Position numbers and translations under genes: made by a program
The notes under the pieces: generated by a model
Databases searched by the model: none
What the model was told of the DNA's origin: nothing
Seen by the model: the letters and a program-made list of their open reading frames with translations, nothing else
Part shown: positions 44,093 through 61,500 of the stretch, piece after piece
Numbering within the stretch: the stretch's first letter is position 1
How the letters are laid out: the number at the start of each line of letters is the position of its first letter
Assembly: GCA_016617855.1 (NCBI GenBank)
Contig: JAECUM010094156.1
Location: forward strand, 1 to 64,000
Direction: 5' to 3'
DNA from: Megalonaias nervosa
Lineage: Eukaryota > Mollusca > Bivalvia > Unionida > Unionidae
DNA length: 64,000 nucleotides

Positions 44093-44640
44093 AAGTCCGG
44101 TGGCCGATTGCTAACGCGTTGGATTCTCATGCTCGAGGTCCGTGGTTCGATTCTCGTGACCGACAAATTGTCGGGCGAAGGCGATATTATGCCAAAATTT
44201 TCTTATTTAGTGGGGCGCCGCCAGCCCGTCTAAGTTTCAATAGAAAATTTGTACACTCTCCCACCATGTCAACACGTGGTGGGTGCAATTTTGCACTCCC
44301 TGGGTTGATTATGGGGGGAGTGTGCAAATTTCTGTTGAACGTAGAGAAGGCCCGTTTGTATGTGCTGTCCCTGTAAATATATGTAAATATGTAAATATAT
44401 GTAAATACGTTACTGTAAATATGTAAATACGTTACTGTAAATATAATTGCTGTAAATATGCTTGCTGTAAATATGCTTGCTGTAAATACGCTACTGTAAT
44501 TAAGATTCTGTGTTTTGTGCTGTCCTTAATTAAGATATAATCATATGTATATAGTCATAACCATATGTATATAATCATAACCATATGTATATAATCATAT
44601 TTATATAATCATAATCATATGTATATAATCATCTTCAAAC
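44093..44640 (+). mobile_element. tRNA-derived SINE-like sequence nested in Polinton copy 2
   Basis: The first 70 bases look like a degenerate tRNA: box A-like TGGCCGATTGC at 44101 and box B GGTTCGATTCTCG at 44144, with only partly pairing acceptor arms. An unrelated body of about 200 bases follows, then a long tail of TGTAAATA repeats (about 44375-44500) and ATAATCATATGTAT repeats to about 44630. The right end is uncertain; the 3' CAGTCCTCTCTGGGGACTAT may belong to it. Confidence 0.6.
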
Positions 44641-44664
44641 AGTCCTCTCTGGGGACTATTATTT

Positions 44665-44967
44665 TTATTTTAAACAAATATTTATAGCTTTAGAAATATC
44701 GTTATCAAAAAGTGCATCAACTATATTGTCAATAAATATCATTAGATCATCTGCCCAACCTCTTATTCGTTCGTCATTTTCAATCGTGAATATCCACACT
44801 GATCCATATTTTAGTGATATATGGTAACCAACTTTTTTAATACAATCGCTTATTGTTTTAGGTTTTATACCAGTATAGCTTGAGGCTGATTTGATTGAAT
44901 TAAATCTCTTACAAAATTTGTTTGTCAGATCAAATCCAACATGTCGGATTGGATTATAATGATACAT
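44665..44967 (-). CDS. TIR-encoded NUMOD1-like small protein (right copy)
   Basis: 100 residues, the mirror copy of the frame at 27039-27332: same start, RFNSIKSASSYTGIKPKTIS and SVWIF. Substitutions such as R to K and I to T lie in the helix-turn-helix region. The C-terminal ten residues differ because the frame runs past the inner TIR boundary at 44689. Open, no break. Confidence 0.65.
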   Translation of the reverse strand: MYHYNPIRHVGFDLTNKFCKRFNSIKSASSYTGIKPKTISDCIKKVGYHISLKYGSVWIFTIENDERIRGWADDLMIFIDNIVDALFDNDISKAINICLK

Positions 44968-45201
44968 TATATATAATATTTCATTTGTCTAATATGAAAA
45001 AATCTATTGGCCTAGAATCCCCTTTGGGTTTCAAATAATCATCATTTTCTGAGATAAAAATTTGTTGGAGGGTGGTTTTTTAAGGGAGAGGGGGTCTCTG
45101 AGGTGGTGAAAAAATGTCATAATATATTTATTCTTAAGGGGGTGGGGGTTTTCTGAGCTAAAACCCTCTTTGGTTTCGAAACCTCATATACATCTACTAC
45201 T
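44689..45201 (-). repeat. right TIR of Polinton copy 2
   Basis: 513 bases, reverse complement of 26805-27317 with scattered differences. It ends CATATACATCTACTACT, after which the 33-bp minisatellite resumes with GGGAGATGG. Confidence 0.95.
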
Positions 45202-48200
45202 GGGAGATGGTCCATTTTATAATAATATATCAGAGAGAAATTGTCCATTTTATAATAATGTCTTAGAGAGAGATGGTCCATTTTGTAATAATGTATTAGA
45301 GGGAGATTGTACATTGTGTGATAATGTATTAAATGGAGATTGTACATTTTATAATAATCTATAAGAGTGAGATTTTCCATTTTATAATAATGTATTAGAG
45401 GGAGATTGTACATCTTGTAATAAATTATTAGAGGGAAATCGTCCATTCTGTAATAATGTATTCGAGGGAGATTGTCCATTCTGTAATAATGTATTCGATG
45501 GAGATTTTCCATTTTGTAATAATGTATTAGAGGGAGATTGTACATTTTGTAATGATGTATTAGATGGAGATTGTACATTTAATAATAAAGTATTAGATGG
45601 AGATTGTACATTTTGTAATAATGTATTGGGGGAGATTGTATATTTTATCATAATGTATTAGAGGGAGATTTATCCATTTTATGATAATGTATTACAGGGA
45701 GATTGTACATTTTATAATAATGTATTAGAGGGAGATGGTCCATTTTATAATAATGTATTAGAGGGAAATTGTCCATTTTATAATAATGTATTAGAGAGAG
45801 ATGGTCCATTTTGTAATAATGAATTAGAGGGGTTTGTACATTTTGTAATAATGTATTAGAGGGAGATTGTACATTTTGTAATAACGTATAGATGGAGATT
45901 GTAAATTTTATAATAATATATAAGGGTGAGATTTTCCATTTTATAATAATGTATTAGAGGGAGATTGTACATTTTGTAATAATGTATTAGAGGGAAATTG
46001 TCAATTCTGTAAAAAATTATTGGCGGGAGATTGTCCATTCTGTTGTAATGTATTTGATGGAGATTGTACATTTTATAATAATGTATTAGAGAGAGATGGT
46101 CCATTTTGTAATCATGAATTAGAGGGGTTTGTACATTTTGTAATAACGTATAGATGGAGATTGTAAATTTTATAATAATATATAAGGGTGAGATTTTCCA
46201 TTTTATAATAATGTATTAGAGGGAGATTGTACATTTTGTAATAATGTATTAGAGGGAAATTGTCAATTCTGTAATAAATTATTGGGGGGAGATTGTCCAT
46301 TCTGTTGTAATGTATTTGATGGAGATTGTACATTTTGTAATAATGTATTAGATGGAGATTGTACATTTTGTAATGATGTATTAGATGGAGATTGTACATT
46401 TTATAATAATGTATTAGATGGAGACTGTATATTTTGTAATAATGTATTGGTGGAGATTGTATATTTTATGATAATGTTTTAGAGGGAGATTGTACATTTT
46501 GTAGTAATGTATTAGAGGGAGATTTTCCATTTTATAATAATGTATTAGAGAGAGATTTTACATTTTATAGCAATGTATAAGAGTGAGATTTTCTATTTTG
46601 TAATAATGTATTAGAGGGAGATTTTCCATTGTATAACAATATATTAGAGAGAGATTGTACATTTTATAATAATGAACAAGAGTGAGATTTTCTATTTTGT
46701 AATAATGTATTAGAGGGAGACTGTACATTTTATAATAATGTATAAGAGTGAGATTTTCCATTTTGTAATAATTTATTAGAAGGAGATTGTACATTTTATA
46801 ATAATGTATTAGAGAGAGACTGTACATTTGGTAATAATGTATTAGGGGAGAGTGTACATTTTGTAAGAATTTATTAGAGGGAGATTGTACATTTTGTAAT
46901 AATGTATTAGAGAGAGATTGTACATTTGGTAATAATGTATTAGGGGAGAGTGTACATTTTGTAAGAATTTATTAGAGGGAGATTGTACATTTTGTAATAA
47001 TGTATTAGAGGGAGATTGTACATTTTGTAATAATGTATAAGAGTGAGATTTTCCATTTTATAATAATGTATTAGAGGGAGATTATACATTTTGTAATAAT
47101 GTATTAATGGGAAATTGTCCATTCTGTAATAATGTATTCGCGGGAGATTGTCCATTCTGTAATAATGAATTCGATGGAGATTGTACATTTTGTAATAATG
47201 TATTAGAGGGACATTGTACATTTTGTAATGATGTATTAGATGGAGATTGTACATTTTATAATAAAGTATTAGATGGAGATTGTACATTTTGTAATAATGT
47301 ATTGGTGGAGATTGTATATTTTATCACAATGTATTAGAGGGAGATTTATCCATTTTATGTTAATGTATTAGAGGGAGATCGTACATTTTGTAATAATGTA
47401 TTAGAGGGAGATGGTCCATTTTATAATAATGTATTTGAGGGAGATTGTCCATTTTATAATAATGTATTAGAGGGAGATGGTCCATTTTGTAATAATGTAT
47501 TAGAGGGACAATGTACTTTTTGTAATAATGTATTAGAGGGAGATTGTACATTTTATAATAATGTACTAGAGGGAGATTGTACATTTTGTAATAACGTATT
47601 AGAGGGAGATGTTCCATTTTATAAAAATGTATTAGAAGGAGATTTTCCATTTTATAATAATGTCTTAGAGGGAGATTGTACATTTTTAATAATGTATTAG
47701 AGGAGGATTGTGCATTTTGTATTAATGTATTAGAGGGAGATTGTACATTTTGTAATAATGTATTAGACGGAGATTGTACATTTTGTAACAATGTATTAGA
47801 AGGAGATGGTCCATTTATAATAATGTATTGGAGGGAGATTGTTCATTTTATAATAATGTATTAGATTGAGATTGTCCATTTTATAATACTGTATTAGAGG
47901 GAGATTGTACATTTTGTGATAATGCATTAGAGGGAGATTGTACATTCTGCAATAATGTATTAGAGGGAGATTTTCCATTTTATAATAATGTATTAGAGGG
48001 AGATTATACATTTTATAATAATGTATTAGAGAGAGATTGTACATTTTATGATAATGTATTAGAGGGAGATTGTACATTTTGTAATAATGTATTAGAGGGA
48101 GATTTTCCATTTTATAATAATGTATTAGAGGGAGATTATACATTTTATAAAAATGTATTAGAGGGAGATTTTACATTTTGGAATAATGTATTAGAGGAGG

Positions 48201-49308
48201 ATTGTACATTTTGTAATAATATATTAGAGGGAGATTGTACATTTTGCAACAATGTATTAAAGGGAGATTGTACATTTTATAATAATGTATTTAGAGGGAG
48301 ATGGTACATTTTGTACTAATTTATTAGAGGAGGATTGTACATTTTGTAATAATGCATTAGAGTAGGATTGTACATTTTGTAATAATGTATTAGAGGAGGA
48401 TGATCCATTTTGTATTAATCTATTAGAGGAGGATTGTACATTTTCTATTAATGTATTAAAGGAGGATTGTACATTTGGTAATAATGTATTAGAGGAGGAT
48501 TGTACATTTTGTAATAATGTATTAGAGGGAGATTGTACATTTTATGATAATGTATTAGAGGGAGATTATACATTTTGTAATGATGTATTAGAGGAGGATT
48601 GTACATTTTGTATTAGTGTACTAAAGGAGGATTGTACATTTGGTAATAATGTATTAGAGGAGGATTGTACATTTTGCAATAATGTATTAGAGGAAGATTG
48701 TACATTTTATAATAATGTATTAGAGGGAGATTGTATATTTTATATTAATGTATTAGAGGGAGATTGTACATTTTGTAATAATGTATTAGACTGAGATTTT
48801 CCATTTTATAATAATGTATTAGAGGGAGATTGTACATTTTATAAAAATGTTTTAGAGGGAGATGTTATATTTTGGAATAATGTATTAGAGGAGGATTGTA
48901 CATTTTGGAATAATATATTAGATGGAGATTGTACATTTTTTAACAACGTATTAGATGGAGATTGTACGTTTTATGATAATGTATTGAGGGGAGATGGTAC
49001 ATTTTGTACTAATGTATTGGAGGAGGATTGTAACTTTTGTAATAATGTATTAGAGTAGGATTGTACATTTTGTAATAATGTATTAGTGGAGGATCATACA
49101 TTTTGTAATAATGTATTAAAGGAGGATTGTACATTTTGTATTAATGTATTAAAGGAGGATTGTACATTTTGTATTAATGTATTAAAGGAGGATTGTACAT
49201 TTTGTAATAATGTATTAGAGGGAGATTATACATTTTATAAAAATTTATTAGAGGGAGATTGTACATTTTGTAATAATGTATTAGAGGAGATTGTATATTT
49301 TGTAATAA

Positions 49309-49640
49309 TGTATTAGAGGAGGATTGTACATTTTGTATTAATGTATTAAAGGAGGATTGTACATTTGGTAATAATGTATTAGAGGAGGATTGTACATTTT
49401 GTATTAATGTATTAAAGGAGGATTGTACATTTGGTAATAATGTATTAGAGGAGGATTGTACATTTTGTATTAATGTATTAAAGGAGGATTGTACATTTGG
49501 TAATAATGTATTAGAGGAGGATTGTACATTTTGTATTAATGTATTAAAGGAGGATTGTACATTTGGTAATAATGTATTAGAGGAGGATTGTACATTTTGT
49601 ATTAATTTATTAAAGGAGGATTGTACATTTTGTAATAATG
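49309..49640 (+). repeat. 66-bp higher-order repeat in the minisatellite
   Basis: Alternation of TTAGAGGAGGATTGTACA with TTGTATTAATG and TTAAAGGAGGATTGTACA with TTGGTAATAATG, the pair repeated four to five times with a 66-base period and almost no differences. This points to recent amplification. Confidence 0.9.
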
Positions 49641-49920
49641 TATTAGAGGCGGATTGTACATTTTGTAATAATGTATTAGAGGAGATTGTATATTTTGTAA
49701 TAATGTATTAGAGGGAGATTGTACATTTTATAATTATGTATTACAGGAGGATTGTACATTTTGTAATAATGTATTAGAGGCGGATTGTACATTTTGTAAT
49801 AATGTATTAGAGGAGATTGTATATTTTGTAATAATGTATTAGAGGGAGATTGTACATTTTATAATTATGTATTACAGGAGGATTGTACATTTTGTAATAA
49901 TGTATTAGAGGAGGATTGTA
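49620..49920 (+). repeat. 131-bp higher-order repeat in the minisatellite
   Basis: GAGGCGGATTGTACATTTTG, a shortened unit (AGAGGAGATTGTATATTTTG) and a TAATTATGTATTACAGGAGG unit recur with a 131-base spacing (for example 49650 and 49781), that is four units minus one base. Confidence 0.8.
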
Positions 49921-49985
49921 CATTTTGTAATAATGTATTAGAGTAGGATTGTACGTTTTATAATACCGAATTAGAGGGGGATTAT

Positions 49986-53898
<3,913 letters not shown>

Positions 53899-54196
53899 TT
53901 AAATGAATGAAGGAATAGCACCAGATACACTGACCAATGGCCCTGTAGTAGCTATAGAAGCATTATTACTGCTGCCGTCACTCTTGATGGCACTGCTACT
54001 TCCATCACTGCCAGGTTGACGAAGGGCTTTAGCATAAGTTTCATCATTACAAATATTTTTCATGTTGGCAGCTTGCAGGTTTCGGCACTGATCTTGTATG
54101 AGCTTGCATTCAAATTCGATCTTCATGCCAATGACGTCGTGGGGACATGTTGCTTTCCAGGCACTCAGATCACATGATAGTTGGTTGATTCGCAGT
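53899..54196 (-). CDS. host gene last exon (module 3, second half, and tail)
   Basis: Acceptor TTTGCAG before 54196. It encodes RINQLSCDLSAWKATCPHDV, FECKLIQDQC, CND and then a low-complexity tail (SDGSSSAIKSDGSSNNASIA) to the stop at 53899-53901. The bases before the acceptor complete the Gln codon split by the upstream exon. Confidence 0.8.
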
Positions 54197-55490
54197 CTGC
54201 AAACATAATTATGAATAATGTATAAGTATTACAATTACCAATACTGTTATCTCTTGCTATCGTTAACAATATTGGCCCCAGTCCGTACGTTAATAAGTGA
54301 TTCACTCATTATAACTATTCGTTATGACGAAGTATTGTATAGTTGTGCGATTGGTATCTGGGTTCCAACATAGGTGTTCGTTATACGAAGTAATTCATAA
54401 AAGCGAAGTTAAACAAAGTGAGTGTTCACCATAATTGATCATTATTTTTAATTTTCGCCAAATCCAAAAATTTATTTATTTCTAATATTCTTTCAAAATT
54501 CTTACAGTATCTTATATATGTTCCACATTCATTGCTTTCTTTGACTTTGGAGAGACATGCTGAAACATGTGAGATTTAGCATACAGCTAAGGCATGTTTG
54601 TAAATCTTTCTATCTAGTACTTATGTTCCAAATTTGCATGATTCTATCATGTTTATTTCCTAATTGCATGAGTCTGTCATGTGTATTTCCTAATTGCCTT
54701 ATTCTATGTTTATTTCCAAGTTGCATGAATCTATCATTTTAATATCCAAATTGCATGATTATATCATGTGTATTTCCTATTACATGATTTCATCATGAGT
54801 ATTTCCAAACTGCATGATCATATCATGTTTATTTCCTAATTGCATGATTCTATCATGTTGATTTCCAAATGCATGATTTTATCATGAGTATTTCCTAACC
54901 GCATGATTGTATCATGTGTGTTTCCTAATTGCATGATATTATAATGTTTAGTTCACAATTGCATGATTCTATCATGTTTATATCCTAACTGTATGATTCT
55001 ATCAAGCTTAATTCCTAATTGCATTATCCCCTCATGTTTATTTCCAGTACCGGTTGAGCTACACAGAATGAGCTGAGATACCTTAACTATCTTCATGTCA
55101 CAAACATGAACACGAATTACAAATAAAATGCTAACAACAATATAAATTGTACTGAGTGAAAAAGTCACCATAAACAGATCACATCATGACAGTTTTTAAG
55201 AAACGGAGATGTTGAATACAACATATTTGAATATTGGCAGCATATTGTTAATTTCTGTATTTTAATGACATAAGACAGCATATTCTTTCTTTCATTTATT
55301 CACAGATTTTCTGAGGAACTGAATGTTTTATTTCAAAATGATGTTTTGTATTAATTGAAATCATTTTCTCATGGATCAGTCATGGAGTTAATGATTTAGA
55401 AATGTGAAAAACAAGGTATCATTGAAACTAACTCCCGATTCCCATGCAATAATTGAGGCATTTACAATTTATTTTTTTAAAAAAGCAGAC

Positions 55491-55560
<70 letters not shown>

Positions 55561-58500
55561 AAGGGAATACATACTGGCAGAACTCTCTGAAATACTTGTC
55601 TGAGGACAGTTTGTTATTGGTCTGGTTGCTTGTCAACTGTATCATCTTGTTTTCTGTGGTAGATACACATTGCTGTATAGCAGCACTTCCATTTTGGAAG
55701 CATTGCAGACTTTTCCCATATGCTAAAAATAAATGGATTCACCTTATTAGTAACCTGTGACATATATTTTGTTTTTAAAGAAAGATAATAATCATGATAT
55801 TTGTTCCAATAAGGATTTGTTTTAGAAACGATTAGGTACCAGCATCTGCACCGAAAATATGGACAAAGATGAAATACAGTTCACTCTCCATTTGCTCAAC
55901 CAAAATGTTTTTCTTTAATGCTTACCTTTCATCTTTCACACATAACAATAGTAAGTAAAACAAAACAAAAAAGGTCCTCTATTTATTACGAACCAGATCT
56001 AAGAAATAAACTTGAACCAATTTCCATGACAAATTACCACGCAGTTTATTACATATTCACAACACCCACTAACCCACACCCGGTCAAGCCACCCCCTCCC
56101 CCAATTTTATGGACCTTGACCCAGGGATTGAAAGCCAAACTCTTTATGTACATTGTGTCCTCCTGCTGTTGTCGAATATTTAAAAGAAAAAGAACAAAAT
56201 AAGGCATAACGTCGCTATAATTGCCATGTTTGTATATTTGATAATTGCTTGTCTCCACTTCAAGGAACCCCAGGGGAATTACCCAAAAATTATATATATC
56301 TTACAGATGGCTACTATATGAACAGCATATTACATGATGAAATTCCAGCCAGCAGTAAGGAGGAGGTAGAGGTCAGGAGAGACGTAGTGTTTGACAGTCC
56401 AAGAGATGAAAGGTGAGGTAGAGATCAGGAGAGACGTAGTGTTTGACAGTCCAAGAGATGAAAGGTTTCACATATATCAATCTCTAAAATGTTGGGATAA
56501 TACGCTCTAAAAGAAAAATTTTGAACTATAGTATTCTAGGCTTACTTCATCAATCATTTATTATGAATGTATTCAGTTCAAGTTACCAGTGTGATGCAGT
56601 ATATGACTAATGGATATCTATTATGTGTACAATCGAGATGAAGTTAACTTACTGTTAAGATCATTGCAAATGACATCCACGCCAGCCTCAAGCGCTGACT
56701 GCTGATGACCCCAGTAAGCAAGGGCATCGCGTGCACCTGTACAGCCTGAAATGACTTCTCTCATGCACTGGAACAACTGTCCCTTTGAACTGAAAGATGA
56801 CATATTGGCGTTAAGTCACACAAATTTATTTTGAATCTCTAACATCAAATAATGCAAGTCTTACTAAAAATAGAATCAGAGAGGTCGAAAAGAAAAACAA
56901 ACAAACAAACAAAAATCCCATTTATTTATTTATTTATTTATTTAATTGGCATAAGTCAAAGCATACCTTTATCACCGATTTTAAAAACAGGCAAGTAGTC
57001 ACAGACATCTGTATTGAAATGTAGTAAGAGCATTTAAATAAAACAAAATTTTAAGTTGTTATTTATATATTTATTTCAATTGAAATAATTCAAAACCCTC
57101 CTTTAATACTCTCACAAAAGACCGATATATAGTCACTTGCAACCTTATTTAAGCAATGGGAACCGAGAACAATAATAATCATCATCATCATCATCATGAG
57201 CTAAATCTTGCACTTACCATTAATAGGTTATACATGATGAAAACAATTTCAAAATATATCTTCAAAACTATCTGATCAATTAGATTAAATTTCATCTTAT
57301 TTTAGTACTAATTTGTTAATTATGACATGTATACAGCAAGCCAAATTTTATCCAGTAAGATTGAATATCATGTAGAAATGCTAGTTTAACGCTTTCTAAT
57401 ATGAATATTAATGACCTTCTCTTAATATAAAATTGTTAGTAATGTATCATTATGAACTCATTAGTCCAAAGTTTGACAATCTCTTTTGGTTATATATTTA
57501 AATTGATTCTCGCCTTGTTTTATTAATCAAGAAACCTAATTTCTTAGTTCAATCTAAATAAAAGCTTTCTTGTTAATATTTATGGTCACTGAAGGCCTTT
57601 TTGTGGATAGCTATATTTGCATGTTTCTGATGTCAACAACGCCTAAATGATTTGACCTGGCAGCTCTGTCATTCCCCAGATATCAATTTTCTAACGGAAA
57701 GTGTCTATTTGAGGTCATAGAGTAGTCCATGCGCATATCCAAAATCCATTGTTATGGTAACATTTATAGTTGTAATCATTAAAGTTTGTTAAAAGCTTAA
57801 ACATATAAATGAAATCATTTTTAAGGGAAAATTTTCTTTCTGTGATTTTGTTCTTGTTGTTGTATGAAGTTCGTCATTCGTTCCATTTATATTTCCAAAC
57901 AAACAAGGAAGAAAAATTCTAAAATGGAAAAGGTTCAAAAGAATAAATACAATCTTGCTAAAATATGTTGAAAAACTAATCCACGATATTTTGACTCAGA
58001 TGAGGACACTGATTAATATTGATTAAGGAAGAAAATACCCTGTCTCCAAGCAAATTAATGAAATATTCTTTCAGCATGTAATTTGGAGTAACAGGAAAGT
58101 TTGGCACAGAGTAAGGCATTGTTAAGACTATACTGAAAACACAGACACCACTTTATTGACTGAAAATACTGTCAGCCCACTCACCTGGTAAATATATATA
58201 AAAGAAAAATGATACAGTTGGCTTGAAGTCCTAAGTACTGTCCCATCTAAACATAAATGGTGCTTAGGGATCTCATGTTTTAAAAATAATATGAATAGGT
58301 ACTCTTGATTGCTGAATGAATTCATACGAAAATGGTAAGAAAATTCTAAACTGCTTCTATGGGTTGCTAGTCCACATTAAAGTGCCTTCCCTGGATCCTA
58401 ATTATATTTTACAGGAACAACTCTCAAAGGTCTGCCGACCAAAAAAATTTCACAGTTCATTCCTTGCTCAGTTATGAATAAACTGGAATTTGTTTGGTTT

Positions 58501-61500
58501 TGTGAACTGCCTTTAATAGTTGCTTGGAAATGGTGATGGTGTTAGGTATAATGAAAGGAAACTTATTCTTGTGTAGAATTCACCAAGGCTACCAAAGCAC
58601 CTGAGCAGTGATTTAAGCTGAACCATATTTCTGTTCACAGGACCCAAAACATACTCTTGGTCGGGGTTCATCTGGAAAACTAATTGATGGGTGGTGAAAC
58701 AAAATTGTCTTCTTATAAAACTGTCAGTGTCCTTAATTTTCTGAATGTTATCTTCTGTTAATTCCACACAAAAAACAAACACAAAGCACCAAAAAACATT
58801 AAATCCACATTACCTGCAGAGGCTTTGGGCCCTGCCAATATCTCCAAGGAAATTTCTTCTGTCGTGTGTGATGTTGATAAGAAACATGTCTGGGTCAACT
58901 TTATATTGCTGGAAACAAGAGTTGAGACTGCTCTGGATATTTGTAACACAGTCTGGGATATTTTTCTGATCCATATCAGCAACCGGCATGGTCTCTGTGG
59001 ACATAAATAGAAGAGGGTCAGTACATACATACATACATACATACATACATACAGAGTTACAGACAGACAGAGAGACAAACATACACAGATTCATATATAC
59101 ATAGATACATACATAAATACATACTTACCTACCTACCTACCTACATACATACATACCTACATGCAGACATACATACATTTATACATACATACATACATAC
59201 ATACATACATACATACATACATACAGATACATACACAAAGACATAGATACATACATACAGACATACATACATACATACATACACACATACAGACAGACAG
59301 ATAGATAGACATACATACATACATACAGACAGACAGACATGCATACATACATACATACATACATACATACATACACACATACAGACAGACAGACCTATAG
59401 ATAGACATACATACATACATACAGACAGACAGACAGATATGCATACATACATACATACATGCAGACAGACAGACATACAGACATACAGACAGACATACAT
59501 ATTGTATGATGCGGGTATTTTCAATAACATTATTTCAATATCAATTTTAAACCGGTATTTTAAGAAATTAGTCCCATCCATAATGTTTCAGAATCTTGCA
59601 GCGTATACAGTACCTTTTTCAATGCAGTTAATGATGATTAGACGAAAGAGAGTTTTTCTTGTTCCCGTTTTAGTGTTCAGTATGTACAACTGTAAAATCT
59701 TCTTGGTGTTAATTTATCGCATATTGCATATTTATTTTTTAAAGATTCGTCTTATATAGAGTAAATATTGGTTTTAGCTATGAAAATGTGTTTTAAAAGT
59801 GCATAATAACTTAAAATAATGAAAAAAAGGTTAACTTCATAATTGGACTCTTGTATGTATCTTACTGTATATTTATTTTTTTTTTATTAGGGCCCCACAC
59901 TCAATGGAGTAAACACAGTAATCATGCCATCCACCCACCATCAATTTAGTTTCTGCAAGATAACTTTACGTGAATAGTTGGACTGTAACCAATTGTTATG
60001 TCTGCAATACAACTTTAGTGGGAATAGCTGGACTAAACCAAATTTTTATAAAGCTTTATATTAATAACACCTCTAAGCTATTTGATTCTCAGCAGTTTAT
60101 CCCATCATCTGGAGGAGTTGTGACCCCTGATTAACTATTCTCCTGACTTTCCCCGCTCAAAAGTGTTGAAATTCAAACTAATTTGCCACATAGATTATGC
60201 TGACATGACATAGAATAGCATCCATTTCCAATGTTCTGTAAATTTATTTACAGGAATTATTCACCTGATTGCCTGTCTTCATAAGTTTGGATTGTTCTAT
60301 TGTACCTAAATTGGCCTGTTGCATATCTTGATTAGACCTTGTATAAGATGGACTTTCTGAAGAGTTATGACCCATGATACCTTGTCCTCGTAACTTTTAT
60401 TTCCACGGCATAACGTGGCAAAAGATTTCACCAAATTTAGAATGGACCTTCATCTGATAAGACCCGGAAAAACTTTGATTTATATCATCTCAAAACATCA
60501 TTTACTCGAGTTACCTGGTTACTACCGGTAATTGTCCTTCCCTCTGCATTTGATTTCTGCAGCATCACTTTACCAAGGACTGCTGGATTTTCAACCAAAT
60601 TAGTATGCAGATTATACTGATGAGACCTTGAATGAATTTAATTTTCTGCTTTATATGTTGTAGTTTATAGCAGATATGGTTCTGAAGTCCCAATCCTCAT
60701 TACTTTTGTTTCCGCAGCTTCTACTTGATCAATGATTGCTGAATTGCAAGCCAGTTTTCAGCTCTACTTGACCAGAGTGCAGAATTTCAAACAAATTTGG
60801 CAGGCTGGTTAATAGTGATGTGACCTTGATTTCATTCGAGTTTCTGCAGTTTGCAACTTCATGAACAGGAGTTATCTACCCTGCTTATCCATCCTTCTGA
60901 ATTTGATTTCCACAGCACAACTTTACACAGGTTTGTTGGACTTCAGCCTAATAAACACATGGGTTAATATTAAGGACACCTTGAATGAGTTCGATTTCCA
61001 GTGGTACATCACTTGGAAGAGTTTTGACTACTGATTGGCCATCTTCCTAACGATGGTTTCCACAGTATACCATAACTCAGGATTTATGGATTTCAACCTT
61101 ATTTAAAATGCACGGTTATATTGATAAAACTTTGATTTCTAGAATTCCGCAACATCTATTACAGGGGTAATTGCAGGAGTAAAAGCCCTTAACAGTTTAT
61201 CCATTTCTGCAGCATTACGTTGAAAAGAATTGTTCAATTTCACCAAATCTGGCATACAGTTTAACATTGTTGACAAATGTCATAATTTTATTTTCCAAGT
61301 CATTATCTGTAGGAGTTTTTACCCATGTATGGTCAAATTCACAAGTTCTACCACTAAAAGCCCTGCTGAGGAAAGTTTAGTGAATGGGGCCCTACGCGAT
61401 ACACGCATTGCTAATAGCTCTAATTGTTTTGTGTTTTAACTGGGTTTTGATTTAGGCTTTTATTATTATTATTATTATTATTGTTATTATTAGTATTATT

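Larger units (their letters stand above)
26805..45201 (+). mobile_element. Polinton/Maverick copy 2, near-complete
   Basis: An 18.4-kb element with 513-base TIRs. It starts AGTAGTAGATGTATATGAGG and ends with the reverse complement (CATCTACTACT). GGGAG stands immediately left of the element and immediately right of it, a 5-base perfect match. A sixth base is ambiguous (A/T), close to the 6-bp duplication usual for Polintons. The element carries the full Polinton core: PolB, rve integrase, adenain-like protease, packaging ATPase, major and minor capsid proteins. To these it adds a PLA2 domain, zinc ribbon, fibre-like protein and HNH enzyme. It sits inside the 33-bp minisatellite. Confidence 0.95.
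45202..49985 (+). repeat. 33-bp minisatellite, right part
   Basis: About 145 copies of the unit seen at 23230-26804 in the same orientation. From about 48300 on, a GAGGAGGATTGTACA variant dominates. Local higher-order patterns are present (66-base, 131-base and 295-base periods). No coding meaning is inferred from the 11-residue repeats in its frames. Confidence 0.97.

Noticed and set aside
44093..44165. A functional tRNA gene
   Set aside because: Box B is good but the acceptor stem pairs poorly, and the sequence continues as a SINE-like body and tail.
23230..49985. Possible CRISPR-like array because of regular 33-base periodicity
   Set aside because: There are no unique spacers; the whole unit is repeated, in an animal genome context.
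58513..58782. A further host exon on the minus strand
   Set aside because: The flanking exons already join in frame without it, it has no fitting splice sites at the needed phase, and it lacks the module's Cys pattern.
59141..59581. Cys/Tyr/Val-rich frames in the CATA/CAGA block
   Set aside because: Pure translation of a tetranucleotide microsatellite inside an intron.
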